This document shows positions 1-13,000 of a stretch of 64,000 bases of DNA, piece by piece. Both the position numbers and the translations under genes were made by a program. The DNA lies in assembly GCA_009746045.1 (NCBI GenBank), contig RPFO01000050.1, positions 3,713,949 to 3,777,948 on the forward strand, given 5' to 3'. Source of the stretch: Mesostigma viride. Taxonomy: Eukaryota > Streptophyta > Mesostigmatophyceae > Mesostigmatales > Mesostigmataceae. Every line of letters begins with the position of its first letter. Positions within the stretch are counted from its first letter, which is position 1. The notes under the pieces were generated by a model that was given only the letters and a program-made list of their open reading frames with translations, had not been told where the DNA came from and did no database searches.

Positions 1-819
1 AGATGATGATGGGCATGGGATGCCCGTGGAACCATGCGTGGGATGGTTCTCAAGCCCCCCAAAGAACCACGCAGTGCCTAGCCACCCTCTCTCATCTGCA
101 GGGGTCAGTCACGCAGTCTGCTGCTAGAGCACCGTTCCTATCTCACACGTATTGCATGGGGTCAAAGCCGGAGACACCCCAAGGTGCAAGTGGCGAGGCC
201 GAGCCAGCACGGGCTGTACGGTTCGCGACAAAGACAAACGCTGTGCTGGGTTGTGAGCAAGCATGAGCAACCAAGCAGTGCCGTTGCAAACCAGACCATG
301 GTATCCAACTGTTTTAGAATTTCTCAGCACTTTTTCTGCACATGAAAAATGATGCACATACTTCCAGCCACCTCCCGCAGCATGACAGGCAAGAACCCCC
401 CCCAAAAAAACTTCAACACAATACATCCTTAGTCGAAAGTATGTTATATCCCGTGATTCCCCCAACATGAATCAGACTACTATTTATTTTTACATACCCC
501 CGATACAGTGTTGTATCCCATCATATACCCCCGATATAAATCATGCACCTATTTATTTTTACATACCCCCGATACAGTGTTGTATGCCCTCATATACCCC
601 CGATATAAATCATGTGGCGCCCACCTCCAAGCGACCAGTGCTCATCTCACTGGGTTAAGGGTTCATCTCAGGCAATACGTACCTTGGAGTACATTCCTAC
701 AGCCTACACCCCCTATCATAGGCCCCCAAGCCCCATACCGTTAGAACACAGCACTAGAGCCCCCTACAGCTATATTACTGCACTAGAGCCCGTACCGCTG
801 GTATGCTGCACCAGAGCAC

Positions 820-860
820 CGTGCCTATCTCCAAGCGCTCCCACACCGCGAGTTAAAGGG
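820..860 (-). repeat. Degenerate copy of the exon-12 3' end in the downstream intron
   Basis: The string aagcgctcccacaccgcg recurs here and at 1048-1065, where it is the 3' end of exon 12. This copy is followed by decayed sequence and keeps a weakened splice context. A still weaker trace lies near 620-640. The rest of 1-1000 is AT-rich low-complexity sequence with short repeats (duplicate tatttatttttacatacccc blocks near 480 and 550). I see no exon there. Confidence 0.55.
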
Positions 861-1044
861 TTATCCCAAGCAATAAAAATGTGATATAGCTAATTAATTG
901 ATGTTGATTTGTTATTTTGAATGTAATGTATACTACTATAATGTAATATACTACTATTGCAGCCGGAATATAGCTATACTATTATATTATTACAGCCGGA
1001 ATGTAGCTATACTACTATTACAGCCAGCATACTTGTGTGCCTAC

Positions 1045-4000
1045 CTCTAAGCGCTCCCACACCGCGGGGTCGATCTCGTCCAGCTCCATCTGGCAGTGGT
1101 CGTCCACTGGGGGGGGGGCAGTCGTGGTTACATTTCCAAGCCAGGTTTGAAACATACATACACGAATCAGACAACCATCCATGCATCCGATGCATGGGTG
1201 CATGCACTTGACAGACGCAAGAGCGGGTGGCTGGTAAGTTCCACCTTTGAGCGGGGCAGTCAGGGCCAAGCGCCAAGGCGGCAAGGGGATCCTCCGCAGC
1301 CGCACAACCTGTAATGCCCGCATGATCATGCAGGGAACAAGGTTTTGGGAATAGGGTGGGCATCCTCCGCAGCCGCACAACCTGTGATGCCCGCATGATC
1401 ATGCAGGGAACAAGGTTTTGGGAATAGGGTGGGCATCCTCCGCAACCGCACAACCTGTGATGCCCGCATGATCATGCAGGGAACAAGGTTTTGGGAATAG
1501 GGTGGGCATCCTCCGCAGCCGCACAACCTGTGATGCCCGCATGATCATGCAGGGAACAAGGTTTTGGGAATAGGGTGGGCATCCTCCGCAACCGCACAAC
1601 CTGTAATGCCCGCATGATCATGCAGGGAATAAGGTTTTGGGAATAGGGTGGCAAGGCCCTAGCAAATAAGACTGGCCTGGCAAAGGCACTGGAAACAAGA
1701 GCAGTGCCAGGGGATGGACAAAGAGGTGAAACACGCAGGAAGCAAAACAGGCGAATCAAGGCAACAAAGGGCTGCTTTGGGATACCAGGGGGGAGGGGCT
1801 GGATGAGCCCTTACATAACAAGCCCCACACAAAAGACATTAAATTATGTGTGCTCCATATACACACAAGGGGGGGGGAGGGGACCGGATGAGCCCTTAAA
1901 TAAGAAGCCCCACACAAAAGACATTAAATTATCTGTGCTCCATATACACACAAGGGGGGGGAGGGGACCGGATGAGCCCTTAAATAACAAGCCCCCCACA
2001 AAAGACACTAAATTATCTGTGCTCCATATACACACAAGGGGGGGGGAGGGGACCGGATGAGCCCTTAAATAACAAGCCCCCCACAAAAGACATTAAATTA
2101 TGTGTGCTCCATATACACACAAGGGGGGGGGAGGGGACCGCATGAGCCCTTAAATAAGAAGCCCCACACAAAAGACATTACAATTTATGTGCTCAACGTG
2201 CTATATACAAACACGGTTGCGCTTTAGTTTGGGATGCTTTTGGATCAGGAGACCCCTTTAGTTGCGAAATCGTGCTAGAGGTCCTGTGTTTGAATACTAA
2301 GATCGTACCGAAATTTCACTCAATGGAAACTGCATGGTAAAATATGCTGCAACAATACAACAAAAACACTTGTTGCATCTGAGACATGTGCACACTCAAC
2401 ATGTTTGGCCACGTAACACAGCTGAGCTCAACCCCTACCACGCCCTGCCCTGGATTAAAACTAACAAGGCGGACGGGGTACGCCCTGCCCATGCGCATGC
2501 GCATGCCCGTGCCCAGTCCCACTTTGGGCTCACCTGGGTCGAAGCGGTAGTAGGACAAGGAGGGCACCAGGGGGGCCAGCGAGAAGAGCATCTCCTCCAC
2601 ACGCGCCACGCTGCACGCACTCTCCACCAGCACTGATCCCGTGTCCAAATACCGCCACGACTTGCCGCGCGGCTGGTGGCATGAGGGGAGCCAAAATGGT
2701 GGCATAATGTTGGCATAATGTTGGCATAATGTTGGCATAATGTTGGCATAATGTTGGCATAATGTTGCATGGTGGTGGCATAATGTTGGCACGTGTTAGC
2801 ACCATGGGCGGCACGATGGTGGCAAAACGGTGGCATACTAGGGGTACGGTAGAAGCATAACATTAGGTGCAAAATGGGAAGCATCGTAAGCGCACAGTTC
2901 CAGCATTGTGTGGGGCATCGTGGGACTTGCTTGCACTTTGCGGCATAGCCCCTGCAGGGCAACCCATGGCTCACCTTGACGAGGATGGTGCCAACCCTAC
3001 AGCCTACACCTTAACCTTACGCCAATTGCCCGACTTGCAATACCCACGGCTCACCTTGACCGCGATGGTGCCAACCGCAACCACCACCCGTAAACAATTC
3101 ACCCACCTCGTAAGTAAGTCCCCCTACTTCCCTATTCACGGCTCACCTTGACGGGGATGGTGCCGCACCCGACTGACACGAGGCACTCAATGTGTTTGTC
3201 CGGCCACAGCGCGCGCGCCTCGCCCAGCGCCACCAGCGCCGGGTTGTTGGCGGTGATGGCGCCGTCCTGCCACCTGTGGTTGTCTGGATACCAGCAACAT
3301 GGGGATGCAAGCACAAGGTGGTGGTGCGAGAGCAGCACCACACACTACATAGGCACCGTCAGGAAGTGTCAACCAGGCAGTCGTAACACTGGGCATGGAG
3401 GAACTAGTCCTGACGTGGCATTGCATTATCTTGAACTAGTTTGTAAGGACATCTAGAAACATGCTTCTAATGGAACAACTCTAGATGGAAATGAAATAGG
3501 ATCATTAATAGGATTGCATTATCTTGAACTGGTTTGTATGGACATCTAGAAACATGCTTCTAATGGAACAACTCTAGATGGATATGAAATAGGATTAGTG
3601 ACAAGAGAAAATTGATTCCCAGTATCCCACCCACATGAAAAAATCCACCAACACGTGCGACTGCCACCCTGGGGGAAAAACAAACTTCCGAAGTAACCCC
3701 CAGCCGCCACGCGTCAATACGCATAAATTTAAGACACAGGTTTAGGGATCAGGGTTAAAAATTGCCCGCATTGAACCAAAAAATGGCCTCTCAATGTGCC
3801 CACCCACCAATGGAGAAATCCTCCAAGTAGTACGGCGCGGCCGACGACGCCCGTATCGCCTCCCACAGCTCATACTTGCAACTGCCCAGATATACGTGGC
3901 CCTTCTGGAACACATTGTGGCTGCCGCCCGCCGCCCCTGCACCCCCCACCCCGGGCCCCGCCCCTGCCGTCCCCGGATGCCCGTGCGCTCCCGCGCCACT

Positions 4001-7000
4001 GCCACCCGTGACCGCCGCCGCCCCCTCAGCAGCCATCCCAGGTGCCCCCGAGCCTGCCCCCGACGCCCCGTGCCCCGGCAGTGCCCCTCCCGCCGTCACT
4101 GATATGGCGGCGGCCGCAGCGGCGGTGGTCAGCCCTGCGCCCGCGGTCGTGCTAACCGCTGGCGTCGCCACGGCCCCGCCTTTATGCCTCGTCGCGGCGA
4201 CGACAGCAACCGCGCCGGCGCCGTGGGGCGGGTGGTGGTGGTGGTGTCCCTGCAGGTGGGCGTCAGCCAGCAGCGCCGCATCCCACGCGGGGCGGTCCAT
4301 CGCCCCTGGCGGGTGCTGGTAGTTGCGGAACACAAACGGCTGCACGGGCGTGAGCGAGACAAGGGAGGCCACGGCAAACGCCTTGGGGGTCCCTGGGATG
4401 ACCGCCGAGTCGACCATGCGCTCGTCGCCGCCGCCGCGGCCGTCATCGGAGCACATCTGCTTGAGGAGGTACTCGAAGTTGGTCGCGTCGTGCTTGGACC
4501 CATGCACGACGACGCGGAAGTTCTGGGTGCTGGATTTATAAATGGAGTCGAGCTTGTCGCGCCAGGTGGTGGGCGTGGACGCGCCGCTGGCACCAGCGCC
4601 GGCGCCATCGTCACCTCCCTTGGGGCCAGAGGAAGAAGACGATGACGGCCCGGAGCCGCCGAGGCCGCCGCTCGCTTGTCCGGATGTTGTCCCGGCTTGC
4701 GCAAATACGAGCTTCCCCAGCTTCTTGTAGATCTCCTCGCACTCCTCGAGGGACATGCGGCGTAAGGCCAGCGCGGCGGCCAGCATACCCCCTGTTGAGG
4801 TGCCCCCGATGAGGTCGAACAGCTCGTGGATGCGGCGGCCGGTGCCGGCTTCGATACGGCGGAGCATCCGTATCGTGGCCATCCCGCGCATGCCTCCGCC
4901 GTCCATGGAGAGGATGCGCACGCCGCGGTGTGCGAGTGAGCGGCCACCGACGGCGGTGCGGAGGAGCTCGTTCTCACCTGGCAGGGTAGGTGGGTGTGGT
5001 TTGTGCGAATAGGTGGGTTTGTGTGCGTTGGTGGGGGTTGTTTGTGTGGATGTGGTTTGTTTGGGTTGAAGTGTGTGGATTGGTAGTCACGGTTTGTGTG
5101 GGTTAAAGGACGCGGCTTGGGTGGATTGGTAAGCATGGGCCCACAGGGTGCATTTTATTTAGAGGGACATGAAAGCATGCCGTGATGACACATGCAAGTG
5201 TAACTACCCCCAGGAAAAGAAAGCGTGACCTTCCACCTTTCTCTTTGTTCTTTTTCTTTACATTTGGCACATCAAGCGACGAGGGGTGTGGCTGTTGTTT
5301 GTTAAAAAGAGGCAAGGGTGTCGTGGGCAGCAGCTAGTGCTGCCTAGCATTGTGGCTGTGCCTAAACCTACAAGCACCATGTGGGCTGGATCTTCCTAGC
5401 TGTACAGCAAATACCCACCACTCACAAGCGCGAGAAACGCAACCCAATGCCTCAAGCTGGTATCCAAAACTTTCCTCCGCATACATCCAATTAAGTTTGA
5501 GTGACTAGAATCCAGCGCCCCATCCTGGGAACTTACCGAGAATCGCCAGCGTCCGGCACGCAAGCCGCCGGACCTGCTGGCATCCGGCCCCCCACCCCTG
5601 GCCGCCCCCTTCCTTGCCGTGGCCACTGCTAGTGCCCGCGTCTTGGTGGCGCCCCTGCGCATGACTGCCGCCAACGCCGCCACCACCGCCAGTAAGATGA
5701 TAGTTCGAGCCCGCAACTAAACCGGGAGAGGGCTGCTGCCTGTCCGTGGGTGGGCAGCAGCAAATACTCTCAACCACTTTCCCCGAGCCCGGTGCTGTCG
5801 TGGCGGTGTTGCCCAGGCCAGCTGTCGCTTTGGCCCGGTGGCCTGTGGCGGCCGCGACACTCGATGATGAGGGCAAGGACTGTGAGTGCGCGAGGGATGG
5901 TGGGCGCTGCGGTGGCGAGGGGGACGGTGACCGCGGCGGCGGCGGCTGGAGGATCCGTTGGAGCAGCGACCGAATCCCTCCCATCGCCAGCATCTTTCGG
6001 CGGTTCACGTGGCTGAATCCCAGGTTCCCCAGCGCCTCTAATGCCGCGCGCTGCACCGCGCAGATGGTGCCCGGCGCGAGGAGAAGCTCTTTCACGCGGG
6101 CCACGGCGCCGGCCTTGAGGATCATCTCGGAGAGGAGGTCGGACGCGAACGCGAGGCGGGCGAGCAGGCGGAGGCCGCAGATTTGGGCGTCCGCTTGAGG
6201 GCTCTTCACGAGGGTCTGCGGGGGGGGGGGAGGGGAGGGGGGAGCGGAGAGGGAGAGGGTCACATATAGGAAAAAAGGGATACATACAGAATATAGAAAG
6301 GGATACATTAATATGGAAAGCACGTGAGAGGGGGGGGGGGAGCGGAGAGGGAGAGGGTTACATATAGGAAAAAAGGGATACATACAGAATATAGAAAGGG
6401 ATACATTAATATGGAAAGCACGTGTTTTTTATCATGCGTGTGCCATGTGTTGTGTAATTGAGTATTGTCTGCGGGCGGGCGTGTATGGGTATCTGGAGCG
6501 GACACAGTGAGGGCCACATTCCCACGTCTCAACGACAGGGTGAAGCGGGCCATGTTCCCTTGGTGGCCCATGCCCAACTTCTCCGATGAATGGCCATGTA
6601 ACCTTGTACTTCAATGATATTACAACAACCAATTCACATTACAGCCATACTACATTCAAGTATAATCACTATAGCCATTCATGTAGTACTACTATAAAGA
6701 TTACTACTACTATATTTCATACATGCAGTACTTCCAAACTCAAGTATATTCACTATCAAGGAGACTATAGCCATTCATGTAGTACTACTATAAAGATTAC
6801 TACTACTATATTTCATACATGCAGTACTGCCAAACTCGAGGGGCCTGCATATCCTTACAACGACCAACATGCTTAGTTAATGTTGATCCCAGTCAAAGAC
6901 ATCCCAATGACAACACCTGCACGGCTTCATCAACACTCAGCTAGAACACCCCGTAGAGCCTCACAGCGACCAACACGTGACAGTGACCCGAACACGTGCG

Positions 7001-10000
7001 ACAGCGACCACCTGTCCTCACCTACGCGGTCTCGTCAACGCCCGACGATACCATCTGGTAGTTGGACCTCGAAATGACCATCACGCTACAACCACCCCCC
7101 CCACCACCACCACCACTGTACCTGCGCGGTCTCGAGGGCGCCAAACTCGACAAGCTTGTGCGCGAGCGCTGGGTCCCTGGCGGTCGCCTGCAGCGCGCGG
7201 CACGCCTCGGTGACGATCACCGTGTTGTCGGTGAGGGCCATCGACAGCAGCTGGCGCACGAGGCCCCGGTCGTTGGCAATATGGGGCCGGGACAGCGGGT
7301 CCTCAGCGATGCGTGCCATGGCGGCCGCCACGAGGGGGTGCTGGCAGCTGGATGAGCGGAAGATGATGGAGTAGAAGGCACCCCACTTGTGCTTGGCCGT
7401 GCTTTGGCTGGTAAGGAGGAAACGAAAGGGGGAGGGGGGGCGTCGCAGGAAAGGAAGATTTGGGGAGAAGAGGAAAAGAGGAGAAGAGGGAAGGAGGGAA
7501 AGGGGGTGGGGGGCGATGTGGGAAGAGGATAGCGCAGGGAGGGAGTTGGGAGGGACACGTCAGTTGCGTGGGCCGGGGATTCCTGGAAATGCAGCATCAA
7601 GATGACCTGGGGCAGAACACGAAAAAGGCTGCTACTTACAGCAGCCAGACAGAGGCAATTTAATGAGTAGTCTCCCTCCTATACTTACAAAATTCCTGCC
7701 TCCCCCCATCCAGTCCCACAAGTCCTAGCCTTTAACCCCCCTTTCAACCCGTCCTTTCAACCTGGAAAACTTCGCAAAGAATATAACATTAAGCATCCTA
7801 ACACCATGCAAATTTCAAACATGCCGTGTGGGTAATGTCCACATTGTTAAATCCTTCCTCCTCCCTTTCCCCTCGTCCCCCTAACTCCCCCTGCCACCCC
7901 AACTTCATATATTTGTCCTTGTATTTTCTCTGTATAGTCATGTTGTACTTGCACATCCAGGATGTCATCGGCACGGGAGAAACCCACCTGAACAGGGACG
8001 CGGGCAGGTAGGACGTGTTGGATTCGTCGACAGATACCTGCACAAAAGACAGGTCCTCACTTCCCTGTGTCGGCCACGGGAATGAAGCAAGAAGGGGCAG
8101 AGAGAGGGGGGGGGGGGGGGGAGGGGGAGGAAGGGTTAACCAATGCCCAATGGAGCCAGCAGCGAGAGCTATCGAGAACGTTTTCACCAGAAAACTGCCT
8201 CAACAGCGGACCCATCCAACGAAATAAATACAACATACATGAAAAACACGATAAGCATAGCACGGAGTAGTGGGTAATAACGAGAATCAAGACAGGTGGC
8301 CATCCCAACCTGGAGGATGGCGTTGGCGATCGTCAGGTTGCGCAGCCGGGGGCAGTGGGAGATCTCAGGGAGGTACTCCAGGGGGTTGGCAAACAGGCAC
8401 AGAGAGCGCAGGTTGACCACCGCCCTGCAGGGTGTGTGGGAACGGGAGAAAAGCAGTGTGAATACCCTTGCCACAAGGCCGATAAAGCCTGTCATCAATA
8501 GAATGGCACCAATGTCTCACACGGACGTCACCCACTGTGGCAAGTCTCAAATCTGGACACTCTCTTCCCGAAAATTGTCTAACCCTTCTTAGGCTGCCAT
8601 CCGTCACACTACAGCTTGCATCTGCATTGCATCATCATACAGGATCACTACTTGTCATCAAACTACGACTGACAGCTCTAATTTGTTACCATCGTAGCAA
8701 TCGTTACTTGTTTATTAATTTGTTACCATCATCGCTATTGTTAGTTGTTAATAATTTGTTACCATCATCGCTATCGTTACTAGTTTATTAATTTGTTACC
8801 ATCATCGCTATTGTTACTAGTTTATTAATTTGTTACCATCATCGCCTTTGTTACTAGTCTATTAATTTGTTACCATCATCGCTATTGTTACTAGTCTATT
8901 AATTTGTTACCATCATCGCTATTGTTACTAGATCTTTAAATGCAGCAGCTGTCCTTCGCCTAAGCTCCACTCACCTCAGCTCGATGATGGGCGTGACCAG
9001 CTTGTTGAACTCGAGAGACAGCCGCTCCAGCCGCACGCATTTCTTGAGCGTGACTGGCATGTGTCACAGGGCAGACGCAAGAGCATCAATGGAACACACG
9101 TAATTACGTGCGGGAAGGTACGTAAAATAAAAGAAAATATGTTATTAAAAAATGTTTGAACTACAAAGAAGACGTATGACAGAACACTATCCAGGGTGAT
9201 TGTCATAAGCAAACGCCGCGAGCTTATGACACCAACAAACCAACTAACAAATGAGAACCAATGGGTGCTATGGGAGCTTGAGCGACTCGACATTACAAAC
9301 TGATGGCAGCGAGGGGCGGTGGTCAGCAAAGAAACAGATGGATAAGAAAGCATCTGCCAGGCTAAATTTAGACCCACCCAACATGGGCACCCTGTGGGTG
9401 TGGTGGGCAAACCATTCAAGGTTTACATGTGTGTTGGAGTAGGGAAACAAACTCATGAACCCACCCGGCACGGACGTTGCCTGGCAAGCCATGTCGATCT
9501 ACTAAGCTACTTGGCTTGTAGAGATTCAAGCTCCAGTTAGTACGATGCTGAAATGGGTCAATGCTGATGAGTATTGCTCAAGGTTGGGAGCAATTTGATA
9601 CTGTTCTACTTGGATTCGGTACTTTCCACTGCCGCCACGTGAACATCCGAAGTCTTCCCGGTCTTGTCTACGCAGCATACAACGGGACGTCCCAGCTTAC
9701 ATCATCAGGTACCAAGCTGCGGCGGTGATCCGAGAATGGACTTGTACGAGGTGACACTTTGCAGCTGGGATGTTACGCTTTATCTTTGTTGTTGGACAAC
9801 GGGATTATCCCTGTGGTCAGGTCATTATGACTGAACAGATTATGTTATAATATGTGTCCTATCAGTTGATATCAATCAGTCTGGATGTTGACAGCTGAGA
9901 AATGCATAAAAGGAAAGTTCCGTGCTGTGCCACTTGGGCCTGCGTACCTTCAACGCTGGTGTACCTCACGTGCATTCGCACACTGATTGTTGGTTATCCA

Positions 10001-13000
10001 TAGCCGACTTCGTAAAACTATTCTTAAAAAAAAAAAAATCGATCCCTAGCTGAGCATATTCATTGTTCTTTAATGCTGAGCCGCAGCTCAGCCAATCGCT
10101 TTTGACTGCTGGTTGTGGTGGGCAAGCTGTTCACGATTTACGCGTGTGTTTGAGTAGTGATACAAACTCCTGCACCCACCCGGCACCGACACGAGCTGGT
10201 TGTGGTCGGCGTTGAGTACCCGCAGACGGCTCAACTCCCCCAGCTGCGTGGGCAGTCGCGCCAGCTTGTTGTTGTCAAGAAAGAGGCTCTCCAGTTGTGC
10301 AAGCTGGCCGATCGCCTCGGGGAGCACCTGCAGGCACGCATGGGGTGTGGGATAGACATGCAAATGCCAGTAGTTATCGCAACGTGGTGTGGTACAGACA
10401 TGCAAATGCCAGTAGTTATCATACATGGTGTGGGACAGACATGCAAATGCCAGTAGTTATGACAACGTGGTGTGGGATAGACATGCAAATGCCAGTAGTT
10501 ATCATACATGGTGTGGGGCAGACATGCAAATGTCAGTAGTTCTCACAACGTGGTGTAAGACAGACATGCACATGCCGGTAGTTATCATAACATGGTGTGG
10601 GACAGACATGCAAATGCCAGTAGTTATCACAACGTGGTGTGGGACAGACATGCAAATGCCAGTAGTTATCACAACGTAGTCAGACCATGATGAGCACAGC
10701 CATAGTGGGTAGTATCAGCCAGAGAGCCCAACCACTGAAACTAGCGCTGGGAAATCTCTCTTAACTCCAGCCATGGTGGGTACTAACTACACTAAAGTCA
10801 AATGCAAACCCCGCGCCACGCGGCTCTGAGCACGACCCCGCACGCCCACCACGCATAGTAAGTGCCCCCCAGCCTGAGAACCAAAATGACGGTGCCTTAT
10901 GCAAGGTAACCTCTCCTGTTGACTCGTAGGGCTAGGGATTGCCTTGCGAAGCCACAAACCTAGTGATCTATGATGACCGGTCGTGATATATAGTCACCCA
11001 TCATGAGCTACAGTCGTGTCATGCCCATCGTACTATAGTGACCCATCGTGTGCGCTACAGTGAGCCAAGAGTGACCGGTACGCCCCAATGATCCCATAAG
11101 AGCTACAGCCAGAGGCCAACAGGTCTCTCCACACACCGTGCAGTCGGGGTTGAACCTGAACAGCGCCAGTTGAACAGCGCCAAGTTGGACCTGTAAATGC
11201 TAAGCTACAGTGACCTAATGTCCGCTACCGCATGTTGCTATCGAAAACTCTTCGCGGCTTGCAACGTATTTCATCGATCTGTTTAAGCACATGCGCCCTA
11301 TACTGGATCCAAGCTTCCACCCACTACTGAATACAGCTTCCACCCACGGCTTCCGACCACCCACCCTTAACTTAATGAAACTTCCACTCACCGCCAGGTT
11401 GCGATTGGACAGCGAGGGTTGCAATCAACAAGGCAGGATAACAGCGCACCGCGAGCTAAAGCAAGGTGTCAATCCCCATGGCGTTGTGCCACGCGCTCAA
11501 CATTGTCTACTACAATCAGCCGTCCACCCACCGTCAGGTTGCAGTTGGACAACGAGAGCGACACCAGGGACCCCAGCAGGTCCGGGCGTTGCGCCCAACA
11601 GCTGGCGACACCGTCCGAGAGCGTCAGGTACTTGAGCGTCTGCAACGACCCGGGGCCCAGCACGTCGGCCAGGCTGTCGATGCCGTCCCACCGCGTGGGC
11701 GAGCTGGCGCACCCTGTGCGCGTCAGCAGGAGGCCCGCGATCTGCGCCGGGGGGGGTTCCCCCGGCGGGGGTGGGGGCAGGGGCAGCCCACCGGCCGCGT
11801 CTTCGGAAGTGCTGGCATCCGGGGGTGCCATCTTGGCAGATGCACGGCTGATGGTAGCGGGCGGCTGGGGGGTGAGATGGATACATCCCATTTTAACGGT
11901 TGGGAAACCAGTTGGGGGGCAACGGGAAGGGGCAATCGGCCGAAAGTGCCTTAAGGTGAGCGAGCAGTGACACAGCGGCAACGGCCAGGATGGACCACTA
12001 GATGGTAGTTTTGCGGCACGAGGCCACGCGATTCATGACCGCACAGGTGCCCTTACAACTATTCCATGTACAGATGGTAAATAACAGTACGGATATTAGG
12101 TCGTTATAGCAACGCCACTAGAGCTCGCGGAGAATATCGTTCAGATACCTAGTCCTATTGTTATATACTATATGAAACAGTTGGCGGTATACCGGTCTAC
12201 CGTCATAGACTGGAGTTAGGTTAATATTGTGCGGAAACCTTTTGGGCTTCTCAGGTTCCGCACAATATTACCGGCGATAACCACTCGCCGGAACACTCAA
12301 GTTCACGCCGGCGTGAACTTGAGTGTTCCGGCGAGTGGTTATCGCCGGTAATATTGTGCGGAACCTGAGAAGCCCACGTGGCAAAATGTTTCCGCACAAT
12401 GTTAACCTAACTAAGACCTTGACCCTTGCGGGGCGCAGGTTCGAATCCACTCGGAAGCGGATTATTTGGGGGAATAATTCGTTCCGATTTGGCACCCGGC
12501 TCTAATCATATGCGCACCAAGGAGATGCTCATATTCGATCATATTCATATCGATACTTGCGCGAACCGGCGCTCATATTCATATCTACGGGTGTTCCGAG
12601 CCTAGTGATTCGTCCTCGCCCCAAGAGGCTAGGTTTTAGTTAGGTTAATATTGTGCGCAAACCTTTTGCCACTTGGGCTTCTCAGGTTCCGCACAATATT
12701 ACCGGCGAGTGGTTATCGCCGGTAATATTGTGCGGAACCTGAGAAGCCCAAGTGGCAAAAGGTTTCCGCACAATATTAACCTAACTACTGGGTCTCGAAA
12801 ATCAAGTTCGATTTTTATTTTGAGTAGCGCAATCGACAGATCTCCGCGAGAGGATCCTAGATCATGTCTTAGATTTTGGAAACTCCGTTTTCAATTGAGT
12901 GATAGTAGGGCTACAAAACATGTGAAAATGGCTGTGTGCTGGCCCCTTAGCTTAAAATGGGCCAAGTCAAGACAGGCCAAGCTTGGCCAAGCAGGAGGTA

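Larger units (their letters stand above)
2534..4977 (-). other. Patatin catalytic domain of pPLA-I (exons 9-11)
   Basis: Exon 9 (4977-3808) carries ILSMDGGGMRG, HELFDLIGGTSTGGM and FRVVVHGSKH and ends IRASSAAPYYLEDFSI. Exon 10 (3283-3147) carries RWQDGAITANNPALVALGEA with the catalytic Asp. Exon 11 (2672-2534) carries SWRYLDTGSVLVESACSV. The Ser/Asp dyad and oxyanion loop are intact, so activity is expected. Between FVFRNYQHPPGAMDR and the YLGSCKYELWEAI strand lies a long Gly/Ala-rich loop with a five-histidine run, longer than I recall in land plants. Confidence 0.9.
5537..7407 (-). other. Armadillo-like helical region of pPLA-I (exons 7-8)
   Basis: Exon 7 (7407-7122) and exon 8 (6215-5537) encode helical ARM-like repeats, for example RLAFASDLLSEMILKAG and ALEALGNLGFSHVNRRKML, ending TLAILGENELLRTAVGG across the junction with exon 9. 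Plant pPLA-I has the same block between the LRRs and patatin. Exon 8 carries an inserted low-complexity Ser/Pro/Gly/Ala stretch (roughly 5960-5580) that interrupts the last ARM helices. Confidence 0.8.
8310..11864 (-). other. Leucine-rich-repeat region of pPLA-I (exons 2-5)
   Basis: Exons 11864-11532, 10327-10180, 9053-8975 and 8424-8310 join into consecutive LRRs of about 23 residues: LVSLSLSNCNLT, LESLFLDNNKLARLP, LRVLNADHNQLVSVP, LERLSLEFNKL, LRSLCLFANPLEYLPE. Intron positions cut within repeats. A proline/glycine-rich linker precedes the first LRR. LRRs usually bind proteins; the partner is unknown. Exon 6 (8037-7988) continues the linker towards the ARM block. Confidence 0.85.

Noticed and set aside
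1007-1759. Repeated open frames with MCGCGGCPPYSQ
   Set aside because: They arise from the 73-bp minisatellite, which lacks stops in one frame; no start context or homology.
2213-2312. Possible tRNA gene on the plus strand
   Set aside because: A D-loop-like agtttgggat and a T-loop-like gtttgaatac are visible, but the B box is degenerate and the acceptor stem does not pair.
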